From: Rhodanobacter sp.
GTDB lineage: Bacteria > Pseudomonadota > Gammaproteobacteria > Xanthomonadales > Rhodanobacteraceae
Assembly (NCBI GenBank): GCA_030148505.1
Contig: JASBTI010000005.1
Location: 1-63,811, forward strand
DNA length: 63,811 bases
Direction of reading: 5' to 3'
The translations under genes were made by a program, and so were the position numbers. The notes below the pieces were generated by a model. That model worked only from the letters and a program-made list of their open reading frames with translations, had not been told where the DNA came from and did not search any database. Shown here piece after piece: positions 54,449 to 63,693 of this stretch. Within the stretch, counting starts at the first letter, position 1. Each line of letters opens with the position of its first letter.

Positions 54449-55234
54449 ATGCAAGACCAAAGCGGACTGCAGTCGGAAGCGGCGGTGGATGTGCGTTTCG
54501 AAGGAGAGGTCTGTCATCTTCGCTTTGATCGGGCGGAAGCGAACAACGCCATCAATGCGCAGCTGGTGGCGGAATGCAGCCAGGCACTCGATGCATGCGA
54601 GGGCCGCGCGTCCGTGGTCGTGCTCAGCGGGTCGGACAAGGTGTTCTGTTTCGGTGCCGATTTCGCGGAAGTTTCGCGGGGCGTCGATCCGCGGTTCGCT
54701 GCATACGCGGGCCCTGGGCCGATGTACGACCTGTGGCTGCGGATGGCGACAGGGCCCTTCGTAGTCATTTCCTACGTACGCGGCAAGGTCAATGCCGGTG
54801 GTATGGGATTTATCGGCGCGAGCGACATCGTGCTCGCCGATGGCTCGGCGAGGTTCAGTTTGTCCGAGATGATCTTCGGTCTCTATCCAGCCTGCGTGCT
54901 GCCGTTTCTTTCGCGGCGGATCGGGTTTCAGCGGACTCACTATCTGACTTTGTCGACACAGCCGATCGGTGTCGAGATGGCGCAGGCATGGGGCCTTGTC
55001 GACGTATATGAAGAGCAGGGCGAGCCGCTGTTGCACCGGCACTTGCGGCAGCTCGGCCGTCTTTCAAAGACCGCGATTGGCCGCTACAAAACCTACGCAG
55101 CGCGCGTAGGCGCGCCGCTGAGAGAAATGCGCGAGGCCGCCATGGCGGGCAACCTGGAAGTCTTCGAGGATCTGGATAATCGCCGCGCCATCAGGCGCTA
55201 CCTCGAAGAAGGTCTGTTTCCCTGGGAGCGTTGA
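54449..55234 (+). CDS. PksH-like enoyl-CoA hydratase (ECH1 of the beta-branching cassette)
   Basis: The 261-residue crotonase-fold enzyme closely follows PksH: RFDRAEANNAINAQLV, VFCFGADFAEVSRG (oxyanion Gly), VRGKVNAGGMGFIGASDIVL, FSLSEMIFGLYPACVLPFL and the end YLEEGLFPWER. PksH dehydrates the HMG-type intermediate on the ACP in beta-branching. The start ATG has CAGGGAG upstream; a GTG overlapping the KS stop is also possible. No HMG-CoA synthase or second ECH is in the window, so they must lie further right or be missing. Confidence 0.85.
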   Translation: MQDQSGLQSEAAVDVRFEGEVCHLRFDRAEANNAINAQLVAECSQALDACEGRASVVVLSGSDKVFCFGADFAEVSRGVDPRFAAYAGPGPMYDLWLRMATGPFVVISYVRGKVNAGGMGFIGASDIVLADGSARFSLSEMIFGLYPACVLPFLSRRIGFQRTHYLTLSTQPIGVEMAQAWGLVDVYEEQGEPLLHRHLRQLGRLSKTAIGRYKTYAARVGAPLREMREAAMAGNLEVFEDLDNRRAIRRYLEEGLFPWER

Positions 55235-55255
55235 CAGGCGGCGTTACGCCGCCTG
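55235..55255. terminator. Bidirectional hairpin between convergent genes
   Basis: CAGGCGGCG-TTA-CGCCGCCTG is a perfect 9-bp stem that starts right after the PksH-like stop and overlaps the P450 stop codon. It can end transcription from both sides. No T-tract follows, so termination may be partial. Confidence 0.55.
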
Positions 55256-56548
55256 CACGCGAATCGGCAGGGATTTCAGTCCGCCGACGAATGCGGCTTT
55301 CGAGTGCGATGGCTTGCCTGCGAGCTCCAGGCTCCGCAGGCGCGGAATCAATTCTTCGAAGAAGACCCGCATCTCGAGTCTGGCCAGGTGTTGCCCGAGG
55401 CACATGTGGCCGCCGAATCCGAATGCCAGATGCTTGTTCGGCGTACGATCCACGCGGAACGAAAATGGGTCGGGGAAAATTTCCTCGTCGCGGTTGCCGG
55501 AAAAATAGCAGAGCATCAGCCAATCGCCGGCCTTGATCTCCTGTCCGCCCAAGACGTAGTTCTCGGTAGCCGTGCGCATGAAGTGACGGACGGGGCTGGT
55601 CCAGCGGATCGCTTCATCGACCAACTGCGGGATCAGCGAGAGATCGGCGCGTACCTTTTCCAACTCATCCGGAAACTGGGCCAGCGCCATGATGGCGCCC
55701 GCCGTCGATGCGCTGACGGTATCGTGGCCGGCCGTGGATACGAGGGAGTAATACGACATGGCTTCGAATGAGTCGATCGGCTCGCCGTCGATGCAGCCTT
55801 GCGCGATGACCGTCGCAAGGTCGTCACGCGGGGAGGCGCGGCGGTCTTTCGTGATGATGTCGAAGTAATCGAAGAACTCATCCAGGGTGCCTTGCAGGCC
55901 CATGAGCGCCTGTTCCGAGGTCTGCCTTGCCTGCCCGGAGCGGTTCAGGTCCTCGTCGAGGTTTCCGAATATCTGCCTGGTAAGGCGCAGCATCCGAGGC
56001 TCATCCTCGATGGGTACGCCAAGGATCTGCATGATGACGTGCAGTGGATAATGCACCGACACGTCAGCGACGAAATCGCATGTCTCGCCATTCGCGAACA
56101 TGCGATCGATGAAGCCGCGGGCGATGGTTCGAATGTCTTCTTCGCGCCGCGCGAGGTTCGAAGCCATGAACCAGTTGCTGGTCAGCGAGCGATACTTGCG
56201 ATGGTCCGGATCGTCCATGTGGGCCAGCGTCCTTGCCAGATGCGGGCACCCGTTACGCAGGTACCGGACCATCAGGTCGGTGTATCGATCGGTAAGGATG
56301 GTGGCCCGGTCGCCATTGTGGAAAGCTTTGTTGTTCTTGCTGACCTCGAGGATGTCAGCGTGTCGCGTGACTACCCAGAACGGATCGAAGTCGCGCGACT
56401 TGGCTACGCCCAGCGGCATGTTGTGCCTGAGCCAGGAGTAGGTTTGCGAAAGCCGCTCGAGATCGGTGTAGGTGACCGGATCGACCAGGGCCGCCGTCAT
56501 GTCGGCGGGCAGGGTAGGGGAAAGTGTCGCTGCATCCATCGCTGTCAT
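55244..56548 (-). CDS. Cytochrome P450 monooxygenase
   Basis: The 434-residue bacterial class I P450 shows the I-helix oxygen motif STAGHDTVSAS, the K-helix EAIRW and the haem loop FGFGGHMCLGQHLARLE with Cys383. It needs external ferredoxin partners, none of which is encoded here. It is transcribed against the rest of the cluster and would oxidise the polyketide or a precursor. In the related CYP107/CYP109-type enzymes of PKS clusters this is hydroxylation or epoxidation; the site cannot be predicted. Confidence 0.9.
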   Translation of the reverse strand: MTAMDAATLSPTLPADMTAALVDPVTYTDLERLSQTYSWLRHNMPLGVAKSRDFDPFWVVTRHADILEVSKNNKAFHNGDRATILTDRYTDLMVRYLRNGCPHLARTLAHMDDPDHRKYRSLTSNWFMASNLARREEDIRTIARGFIDRMFANGETCDFVADVSVHYPLHVIMQILGVPIEDEPRMLRLTRQIFGNLDEDLNRSGQARQTSEQALMGLQGTLDEFFDYFDIITKDRRASPRDDLATVIAQGCIDGEPIDSFEAMSYYSLVSTAGHDTVSASTAGAIMALAQFPDELEKVRADLSLIPQLVDEAIRWTSPVRHFMRTATENYVLGGQEIKAGDWLMLCYFSGNRDEEIFPDPFSFRVDRTPNKHLAFGFGGHMCLGQHLARLEMRVFFEELIPRLRSLELAGKPSHSKAAFVGGLKSLPIRVQAA

Positions 56549-56679
56549 CCTTGCATGGCCACGTACGCGTGATCTTCGGATATGTGAATTTGGCGTGCAA
56601 GAGGAATAAATTCTTATATGGCAACCCGGCTCGACTGGTTAGCCTTTTTTGGACTAGGTGCGTGAAAAACGGCTTGGAA

Positions 56680-56726
56680 CCGCTGCTGTAGCGGTGTTGA
56701 CAGAACGTTCACGCGGCAAGTAGAGT
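56680..56726 (+). promoter_or_regulatory. Sigma-70-like promoter with palindromes ahead of the ACP/PKS operon
   Basis: TTGACA (56697-56702) and TAGAGT (56721-56726) are 18 bp apart. The spacer starts with the perfect palindrome GAACGTTC (56703-56710), a likely operator. Just upstream CCGCT-GCTGT-AGCGG (56680-56694) forms another hairpin or binding dyad. I looked for a sigma-54 -24/-12 pair in 56549-56808 and found no good match. Confidence 0.55.
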
Positions 56727-56808
56727 CAGGGAGCCGGCGACGGCGAGGTTATAGGGAGTCGGGTGATCGCAAGCAATCGCCCAATGAGCACAGCCACAGG
56801 GGGTCAGG

Positions 56809-57129
56809 ATGATAGTGGAACGCGAACGGCTTCAGCAGTTGACTGAGACTTTCCTCACGCGAGTGGTTCTGGAGGCTTTCGAAGAAGCCGATCCACCGCT
56901 CGATCCCGAAGATCATCCATTCAATGCGGATACGCCTTTCCGCGACTTCGGTATCGACTCGTTTCTCGTCCTGAAAATTCTGATCCGTCTCGAACAGGCC
57001 TTCGGCACCTTGCCCAAGACGCTCATGTTCGAGCACACCAATATTCAGGAACTGGCTGCGTATTTGGTCGATGAGCACGGCGATACTGCCGCGCGCGTCG
57101 TTGCCGAAGAAGAGACGTCGGCAACCTGA
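56809..57129 (+). CDS. Discrete acyl carrier protein
   Basis: The 106-residue protein has one PKS-type ACP domain. Ser51 in DFGIDSFLVLKIL is the phosphopantetheine site, followed by FGTLPKTLMFEHTNIQELAA, the helix II-III motif of trans-AT PKS carrier proteins. It is longer than the AcpK donor ACP of branching cassettes and more like a module ACP set free. It ends 39 bases before the giant PKS, suggesting it serves that protein's N-terminal domains as a loading ACP. GGGGGTCAGG precedes the ATG. Confidence 0.85.
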   Translation: MIVERERLQQLTETFLTRVVLEAFEEADPPLDPEDHPFNADTPFRDFGIDSFLVLKILIRLEQAFGTLPKTLMFEHTNIQELAAYLVDEHGDTAARVVAEEETSAT

Positions 57130-57168
57130 TTCTAAATACAACTTCAACTTCAACACCGAGGCGAGCCA

Positions 57169-60100
57169 GTGAATGGATCCGGCGCTACCTCCGAAGTTCC
57201 GCATTGTAGTGGCGATGGTTTTCAGGGGGGCGGTTCGTCCGGGCCGACACTGATGCTCGCTCGCGACGTGCATGAGCATCCCGGACTGGGGCCATGGGCG
57301 ACGCAGCTGTTCGACACTTACAAGAACGAGGGCTCCGCGTCGCGCGGCATAGCCCACATTGCGCCGAACCTGTTCATCAGTGCGGGGCGCGAAGGTTTTT
57401 TCCACTACAGCCGCCACCGCAAGGTGATGCTGGTTTACGCCTATACCGGGCCGGAAGCCCATTTCGAGCGGCTCGCAGGCGAATTGCTCGCCTACTGCGA
57501 CAAGCGCGGCTATCAGCTTAATTTTCTCTTTCACCGGCGCTTGACTGACATCGCCGGAGTGGCTTTTACCGCCACTCCTTTCGGCGTCGTCCAGCGTATC
57601 CCGCGGCTCGCGGATTTCACCTTGAAGGGCAGCGCGATGCATCGCCTGCGCTACCAGGTAACGAGCTTCCAGAAAGCCGGTAACTGTACGCTCGAGGAGT
57701 ATCGCTGCGGCTCCGATCCCGAAGTGGCGCAGGACATCGCACGCGTGATCGACGTGTGGTGCGCCAGCAAGACCAAGGTCAATCCGCTTGTGCGGACTGC
57801 GCGTGCGGAGATTCTCGATGGATCGCTTCACCCACGCCACCGACTGTTCCTCACGCGTGTGGACGGGGTGCTCCAGAATGTCATATTGACCTCGCCTCTG
57901 TCGGAGCGCGACAACGGCTACCTGATGGACCTGGAGTTCTACGGGCCGGACATGCCGCGCGGCGGCCTTGAGTTCGCGATCGTGAAGCTCATCGAGAAGC
58001 TCGTCGCCGAAGGCCGCACGCTGCTCAGCCTCGGGGGTACTTACGGATGCCGGATCGAGCAGTCACCCAATGCCGATCCCGCCATCGATGCGTTGCTGGA
58101 TGACCTGCACAAACAGGAGATCTTCAACGATCAGGGCAACTTCCAGTTCAAGAACAAATTTCGCCCGGAAAACCAGACGATCTACCTTTGTCGCCGGGCG
58201 GACGACAAGCAATCCGGCACGGTGATCGACATCATCATGATGATCGCCGATCCGTCGCGCTCGCAGACGGCGGATACGGAGAACCACATCGCACCGGCCC
58301 CTATCGAGGCTGTGCCAGAGCAGACGCGCTCCGAGGCGGCGCCGCCTGTGCCGCTGGAGCAGATGCCGCGAACGCCCGCTCTCGACGCTCTTGTCGATGC
58401 GGCGTTCAACCCGATGCGTCTGTCCGACGAATGCATCCAGTTCGACCTGAAGACTGATTCGTGGGCACAGGTCGATCCGCCTGCCAAGGCCGTCCGCATG
58501 CGCGCACTTCGCGCTGGGCTGCAGCAGCCCGTCGACGTCGAAGCGATCTTGCGCAAGGCATTTCCCTTCACCAGGTTCGTGCTGACTGAATCAGGAAGAA
58601 GCGCCGAGCAGGCGTTTTTTCGCGGGTTCGGCCGGCGTGGCCTGGTGCTGCAGAACATCGTGTTTCCGACCAACCTTGCGCACCAGATATCCAGCGGCTT
58701 CTCGCCGAAGGAATGCCCGTGCGAAGGCTTTGCGGATGTCTGCAAGCTGCAGGCGGACCGCGCCGGTATCGACCAGTCCAGGCTGGGTTCGCTGATCGCG
58801 GACGATCCGTCGAAGATTGCGATGGTGCTCGTCGAGCTGGCGTGCAACGCTTCCGGCGGGGCGTCCGTGGCGATCGATCACTTGCGTGAGATCAAGGCCA
58901 AGCTAGCCCCGCATGGTATTCCGCTGGTACTGGACGCTACCCGCGGCATGGAGAACGTGCGTCTCGCGCAGCGGGCCGGCTATCGGCCAGATGTGGATCC
59001 GCTGCTGTTGTTGGGCGAGTGGCTGGAACTCGCCGATGCGGCCATCTTCAGCCTCGCCAAGGATTTTGCCGTCGACCGTGGCGGTATCGTTGCCGTGCGC
59101 GACGGCCAGCTCGCGGACGCCATCGAGCAGGCCGCGGCGAAGGAAGGGACCTGCCTGGGTTTGCTTGACCGCAAGCTCGTCGGGCTGGCTATTCGCGAAC
59201 GCGACGGCCTGGCCGCATGGATCGACCGGCGCATGAACGCAGTGGCGCTGCTGGCTGATGTGTTTCAGCGCCACGCGGTTCCCGTACTGGCACCGGCGGG
59301 AGGGCACTGCGTGATCGTCGACGCAGGCCGGCTACCCGGCTTCAAGGATCTGGCGCATCCGGCGGCTTCATTCTGCGCCTGGCTTCATCTGGCGACTGGC
59401 ATCCGTGGTGGCCGGCACAGCGTTGGCATGCAGCGGGCGGCGTCGGTGCGCGAGCTGGTACGACTGGCTGTCCCTGTCGGCTTGGACAATGCGACCGTCG
59501 ATGCCATGGCCAAAAAACTTGACGGTGCGCTGGCGCGTATCGTCAACATACCGGTACTCCGTCGCGAAAATGCACCGCAGGATGGCTTTGGCGAGGCTAC
59601 TGCGCGCTACGGGGTCGATGGCTTCCGTGCTGTCGATACCCAGGCATGGCAGATGCCCGCCATCGATGCGCAGGCCCCGGCACAGGAAGAAGCGCGGGCA
59701 CTCCCGGATCCGGTGGTGAAGGAGTCCGCAGTCCAGCAACCGGCTGCGTCAGGCGCGCCAGGCCCGGTTGCCGCGCCGGCGCCAATGCCGATCGCCATCG
59801 TCGGTGTAGCGGGGCGATACCCGAAGGCTCGCAATATCCGTGAGCTATGGGAAAACCTCAGGCAGGGTCTCGACTGTGTCGAGGAGCTGCCAGCGGATCG
59901 TTACCAGCGCCGGTTGCGCTACGGGCCGACCAAACGGTACCGGGGCGGCTTCATCGACGATGTCGACCGTTTTGACTCGCTGTTTTTCCAGATTCCGCCG
60001 AAGGACGCCGAACGGCTCGATCCGCAGGAGCGATTGTTCGTCGAAGTCGCATGGGAGGCGCTGGAAGACGCCGGCTACTATCCCGAAGCGATCGCTGCAG

Positions 60101-63100
60101 GAGGCGGTCGCGTCGGTGTGTATGTCGGCGCAGTCTGGGCGATGTACCAGGCACTGGGAGTGGAAGAGCGCCATCTCGGCTTTGATCAGGCACCCAGCTC
60201 CTTCCTGTGGGGGATCGCGAATCGCGTCTCCTACGCGATGAATTTTTCCGGGCCCAGCCTGACGATCGACACGGCTTGCTCCTCAAGCCTTACCGCGCTC
60301 TACCTGGCCTGCGAGGCGATCCGGGCAGGTGAATGCCAGGCCGCGCTGGTGGGTGGCGTCAATCTCGACCTGCATCAGTCGAAGTGGGATATCAACTGGT
60401 CCGGTGGTGCGTTGTCCAAGGACGGCGTGTGCCGCAGCTTCGGACAGGGCGCCAACGGTTACGTTGCCGGAGAGGGCGTCGGCGCGATCTACATCAAGTC
60501 GCTTGAGCAGGCACTCGCCGATGGAGACCAGATCTACGGTGTCGTCCGCGGCATCGCTGTCAACCACGGCGGACGTACCAGCGGCTTCGTGGTGCCCAAT
60601 CCGAAAGCTCAGGCCGAACTGGTGCGCACAGCGCTGGAGCGAGCCCGCCTTGAGCCGGGCGACATCGGCTACGTCGAGGCTCACGGAACCGGGACCGAAC
60701 TGGGCGATCCGCTCGAGATTTCCGCTCTCCATTCGGCGTTTCGAGGTGCCGAGGTCGCTCCTGGCAGCTGTGCGGTCGGATCGCTCAAATCGAATATCGG
60801 CCACCTTGAAGCAGCCGCTGGCGTGGCGGGAATCACCAAGGTGCTCCTGCAGATGCGCCACCGCCAGCTGGTGCCGTCATTGCATTCATCCGTGCTCAAT
60901 GAGCACATCGATTTCACCGGTTCGCCGTTCCGCATCCAGCAGGTAAGCGAACCTTGGCAGCCGTTCTCGCGCGATGGCGTCGTCCAGCCGTTGCGCGCCG
61001 GCATCAGTTCGTTCGGCGCAGGCGGCGCCAACGCGCACGTGGTGATCGAAAGCCACGAATCGCCGCCTGCCGCAGCTGCGGATGCGACGCGCCCGCAAGT
61101 ATTTCCCCTTTCCGCGCGCACGGAACCCCAGCGTGCCGATGCGGCGCGCAATCTCCGCGACTTCCTGATGGGGCATGGCAAGGACATCGCTTTGGCGGAT
61201 GTCGCGCATACGTTGCAGGTCGGGCGCAAGCCCTTCGAGCACCGCATGGCCGTCGTCGCGCGCAACGCGGATGAGTTGGTTGCGAGGTTGGATACGTTCC
61301 TGAAGGGCGGGCGCCATGTCTCGGTGATGGTCGGTAGCGGCAAGGCCGCGGACCCCGTGCTTCGCGCCATGAGCCGCGCCGAGCGCGCCGAAGTGATGGC
61401 GTTGCTGGGCGGGCGGGCGGATGCATCCCGGCTTGCGCGGCTATGGGTCGACGGAATGATCCAGGACTGGCGCGGATTGCCGGCGGCGGCCCGTGGACAC
61501 CGGGTTTCTCTGCCGACCTATCCGTTCGCCGACAAGCGCCATTGGATTCCGGAAGGCACGGATGCGACGCACGCAGGCAAGGGAACGGCGGTCTTGCATC
61601 CCTTGCTCGACCGCAATGAATCGACCTTCGAGCGGCAGCTGTTCCGCAAGCGATTCCATCGTGGCGAATTCTTTATCTATGACCACAAGGTCATGGACAT
61701 CCCCACGCTGCCGGGAGTGGCATATCTGGAACTCGCGCGCAAGGCGGGCGAGTTGGCGGCCGGCGTGCCGGTGCGCACGATCCGCAACATTCTCTGGGTA
61801 AGCCCGGTCGCCGTGCGCGAGCAGCCTCACGAGGCACGCGTGGAACTTATGCCGTCCTCCGACGGCGTGTCCTTCGAGGTTTTCAGCGAAGGAGCGGACG
61901 GGCAGCGCGTGTTGCACTCGCAAGGCAAGCTCACCTATCTGACGGGTGGTGCTGCACAACGCGAAGACGATGTTGTCGACATCGCCGCCGTCAAGGCGCG
62001 TTGCCAGCTGGTGGCGCAGGGTGACGAGGTTTATCCGCGTTTCCGCGAACTCGGGCTCGACCTCGGTCCGAGTTTTCGTTCGTTACAAGAAGTCTATCGA
62101 GGGCGGGGCGAGGCGCTTGGCCTCCTGCAACTGCCGATCGATCGCCGCAAGGACCTGGCTGACATGCTGTTGCATCCGTCGCTCGTCGACGGAGCGCTGC
62201 AAGCAGGCGTCGCCGCGGAACTGGCGACCGGCGAAGCGCGCATGCTCGTGCCGTTCTCGATCGGCGAAGTGGAGATTCTCGGCGCCCTGGGAGAGACGTG
62301 CTGGACCTGGGTTACCGAGGTCGTCGACGAGCGTGCGGCGCGCTCGACGGTTTCCCGCAAGAACGTCACCCTGCTTGCGCCGGATGGGCGCGTGCTGGTG
62401 CGGATCCGTGAAGCGACTGGCGTGCCCATCGGCGAATTGCACAAGACGACTGCGGGCGGCGATCCGGAAGTCGGCACGCACGTCTACGCGCCACGCTGGG
62501 CGTCGGCTCCGATCGACGCATCGCCATCTTCGCCACAACCGGGTGCCATGCTGCTGGTCGGGGCCGATCGGCAACTGCAGGATGCGCTGGCTGCCTGTCG
62601 CACTGGCGAACTTGTCGCCGTCGAATCCGGTGAAGGCTTTGCGGTACTCGGTGCGAACCGTTATGCGGCCCGGCTGGACGATGCCGATGACATGACCCGG
62701 GTCCTCGCCGACCTGGCCGATCGCCGCGTAGACCTGGCGGGAATCGTCCTGGCCGGTTCGCCCGATGCGTGCGCCGACGCGGTGTCGCGGATTTTCGGTA
62801 CCTGCCAGGCGCTTGCCGCACGCCGATTCGAAAGGAAGCTGCGCCTGATCTATGGCTTTGCATGCCGTGAAGGCGATGTCAGGCCGCGCGACCAGGCCGT
62901 CGTCGGCCTGTTCCGTTCCCTGCAACTGGAAAACGGGAAGATCGGCGGAACAGTCGTCGAACGGATCGACCAGGCTTACGATCCGGACCGCCTGGCGCAG
63001 TCGATCGATGCGGAATGGCGCGCTCCTGGCGACGATGGCGCCTGGGTACGTTACGCCGGTGAGGAGCGTCAGGTGCCGCGCCTGACGGCTATCGATATGC

Positions 63101-63693
63101 CGGCGACTGCCACCGATGCCGATGTGCCGAGGGAGCAGGGCACTTATCTGATTTCCGGCGGAGCCGGTGGGCTCGGACTGATCTTCGCCGACTGGCTTGC
63201 CCGTACCTGCAAGGCGCGGCTGGTGTTGAGCGGGCGATCGCCGCTCTCGCCGGAGTTGGAATCGCGTTTGGACGCCTTGCGCAAGCACGGCGCGGAAGTC
63301 CTTTACGTGCAAGCCGACGTCTCGCTCCGGGAAGAGGCGGAGCGATGGGTGAACGAAGCGCGGCAGCGCTTTGGCGTCATCCACGGCGTACTGCACGCGG
63401 CGGGCATTCTGCGCGACGCGCACCTGCGCAACATGTCGCGTACGGATTTCGATGCCGTGCTGGCTCCCAAGCTGGATGGAACGCTTCATCTGGACGAGCT
63501 GACTGCCGACGATCCGCTCGATTTCTTCGCAATGTGCTCATCGATGGCGGCGCTCGGTGGGAATGCAGGCCAGACCGCGTATGCGTACGCCAATCATTTT
63601 ATGGATTGCTTTGCGCAGGCGCGCGAGGCGCGGCGTGCGCAAGGCGAGCGACACGGCCGTACGCTGAGCGTTACTCACAAGTCAGAAATATAG
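57169..63693 (+). CDS. Trans-AT PKS: DUF2156/LPG-synthase-C, PLP lyase, KS, DH, KR (cut by an IS)
   Basis: The GTG-started giant has five regions. Residues 25-345 resemble the LPG-synthase C-terminal (DUF2156, GNAT-like) fold: LADFTLKGSAMHRLRYQVTS, and YLMDLEFYGPDMPRGG. Residues 405-800 are a tryptophanase/tyrosine-phenol-lyase-like PLP enzyme: VLTESGRSAEQAF, LDATRGMENVRLAQ, Lys631 in SLAKDFAVDRGG, and GGHCVIVDAGRLPGF. KS at 873-1300 has Cys1037 (DTACSSSL), His1172 and His1212. DH at 1476-1760 has His1506 (with Asp in place of the motif Gly) and Asp1674. KR has the NADPH site GGAGGLG near 2000, Ser2125 and Tyr2138. There is no AT, as in trans-AT systems. Near residue 2168 the KR frame leaves its natural course and stops within eight codons at inserted IS630-like DNA, so the downstream modules are separated. 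Confidence 0.85.
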   Translation: MNGSGATSEVPHCSGDGFQGGGSSGPTLMLARDVHEHPGLGPWATQLFDTYKNEGSASRGIAHIAPNLFISAGREGFFHYSRHRKVMLVYAYTGPEAHFERLAGELLAYCDKRGYQLNFLFHRRLTDIAGVAFTATPFGVVQRIPRLADFTLKGSAMHRLRYQVTSFQKAGNCTLEEYRCGSDPEVAQDIARVIDVWCASKTKVNPLVRTARAEILDGSLHPRHRLFLTRVDGVLQNVILTSPLSERDNGYLMDLEFYGPDMPRGGLEFAIVKLIEKLVAEGRTLLSLGGTYGCRIEQSPNADPAIDALLDDLHKQEIFNDQGNFQFKNKFRPENQTIYLCRRADDKQSGTVIDIIMMIADPSRSQTADTENHIAPAPIEAVPEQTRSEAAPPVPLEQMPRTPALDALVDAAFNPMRLSDECIQFDLKTDSWAQVDPPAKAVRMRALRAGLQQPVDVEAILRKAFPFTRFVLTESGRSAEQAFFRGFGRRGLVLQNIVFPTNLAHQISSGFSPKECPCEGFADVCKLQADRAGIDQSRLGSLIADDPSKIAMVLVELACNASGGASVAIDHLREIKAKLAPHGIPLVLDATRGMENVRLAQRAGYRPDVDPLLLLGEWLELADAAIFSLAKDFAVDRGGIVAVRDGQLADAIEQAAAKEGTCLGLLDRKLVGLAIRERDGLAAWIDRRMNAVALLADVFQRHAVPVLAPAGGHCVIVDAGRLPGFKDLAHPAASFCAWLHLATGIRGGRHSVGMQRAASVRELVRLAVPVGLDNATVDAMAKKLDGALARIVNIPVLRRENAPQDGFGEATARYGVDGFRAVDTQAWQMPAIDAQAPAQEEARALPDPVVKESAVQQPAASGAPGPVAAPAPMPIAIVGVAGRYPKARNIRELWENLRQGLDCVEELPADRYQRRLRYGPTKRYRGGFIDDVDRFDSLFFQIPPKDAERLDPQERLFVEVAWEALEDAGYYPEAIAAGGGRVGVYVGAVWAMYQALGVEERHLGFDQAPSSFLWGIANRVSYAMNFSGPSLTIDTACSSSLTALYLACEAIRAGECQAALVGGVNLDLHQSKWDINWSGGALSKDGVCRSFGQGANGYVAGEGVGAIYIKSLEQALADGDQIYGVVRGIAVNHGGRTSGFVVPNPKAQAELVRTALERARLEPGDIGYVEAHGTGTELGDPLEISALHSAFRGAEVAPGSCAVGSLKSNIGHLEAAAGVAGITKVLLQMRHRQLVPSLHSSVLNEHIDFTGSPFRIQQVSEPWQPFSRDGVVQPLRAGISSFGAGGANAHVVIESHESPPAAAADATRPQVFPLSARTEPQRADAARNLRDFLMGHGKDIALADVAHTLQVGRKPFEHRMAVVARNADELVARLDTFLKGGRHVSVMVGSGKAADPVLRAMSRAERAEVMALLGGRADASRLARLWVDGMIQDWRGLPAAARGHRVSLPTYPFADKRHWIPEGTDATHAGKGTAVLHPLLDRNESTFERQLFRKRFHRGEFFIYDHKVMDIPTLPGVAYLELARKAGELAAGVPVRTIRNILWVSPVAVREQPHEARVELMPSSDGVSFEVFSEGADGQRVLHSQGKLTYLTGGAAQREDDVVDIAAVKARCQLVAQGDEVYPRFRELGLDLGPSFRSLQEVYRGRGEALGLLQLPIDRRKDLADMLLHPSLVDGALQAGVAAELATGEARMLVPFSIGEVEILGALGETCWTWVTEVVDERAARSTVSRKNVTLLAPDGRVLVRIREATGVPIGELHKTTAGGDPEVGTHVYAPRWASAPIDASPSSPQPGAMLLVGADRQLQDALAACRTGELVAVESGEGFAVLGANRYAARLDDADDMTRVLADLADRRVDLAGIVLAGSPDACADAVSRIFGTCQALAARRFERKLRLIYGFACREGDVRPRDQAVVGLFRSLQLENGKIGGTVVERIDQAYDPDRLAQSIDAEWRAPGDDGAWVRYAGEERQVPRLTAIDMPATATDADVPREQGTYLISGGAGGLGLIFADWLARTCKARLVLSGRSPLSPELESRLDALRKHGAEVLYVQADVSLREEAERWVNEARQRFGVIHGVLHAAGILRDAHLRNMSRTDFDAVLAPKLDGTLHLDELTADDPLDFFAMCSSMAALGGNAGQTAYAYANHFMDCFAQAREARRAQGERHGRTLSVTHKSEI

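Noticed and set aside
56549..56808. Sigma-54 promoter between P450 and ACP
   Set aside because: GG and GC pairs at proper 10-bp spacing with TGGCAC/TTGC flanks were not found; the TTGACA/TAGAGT pair is better.
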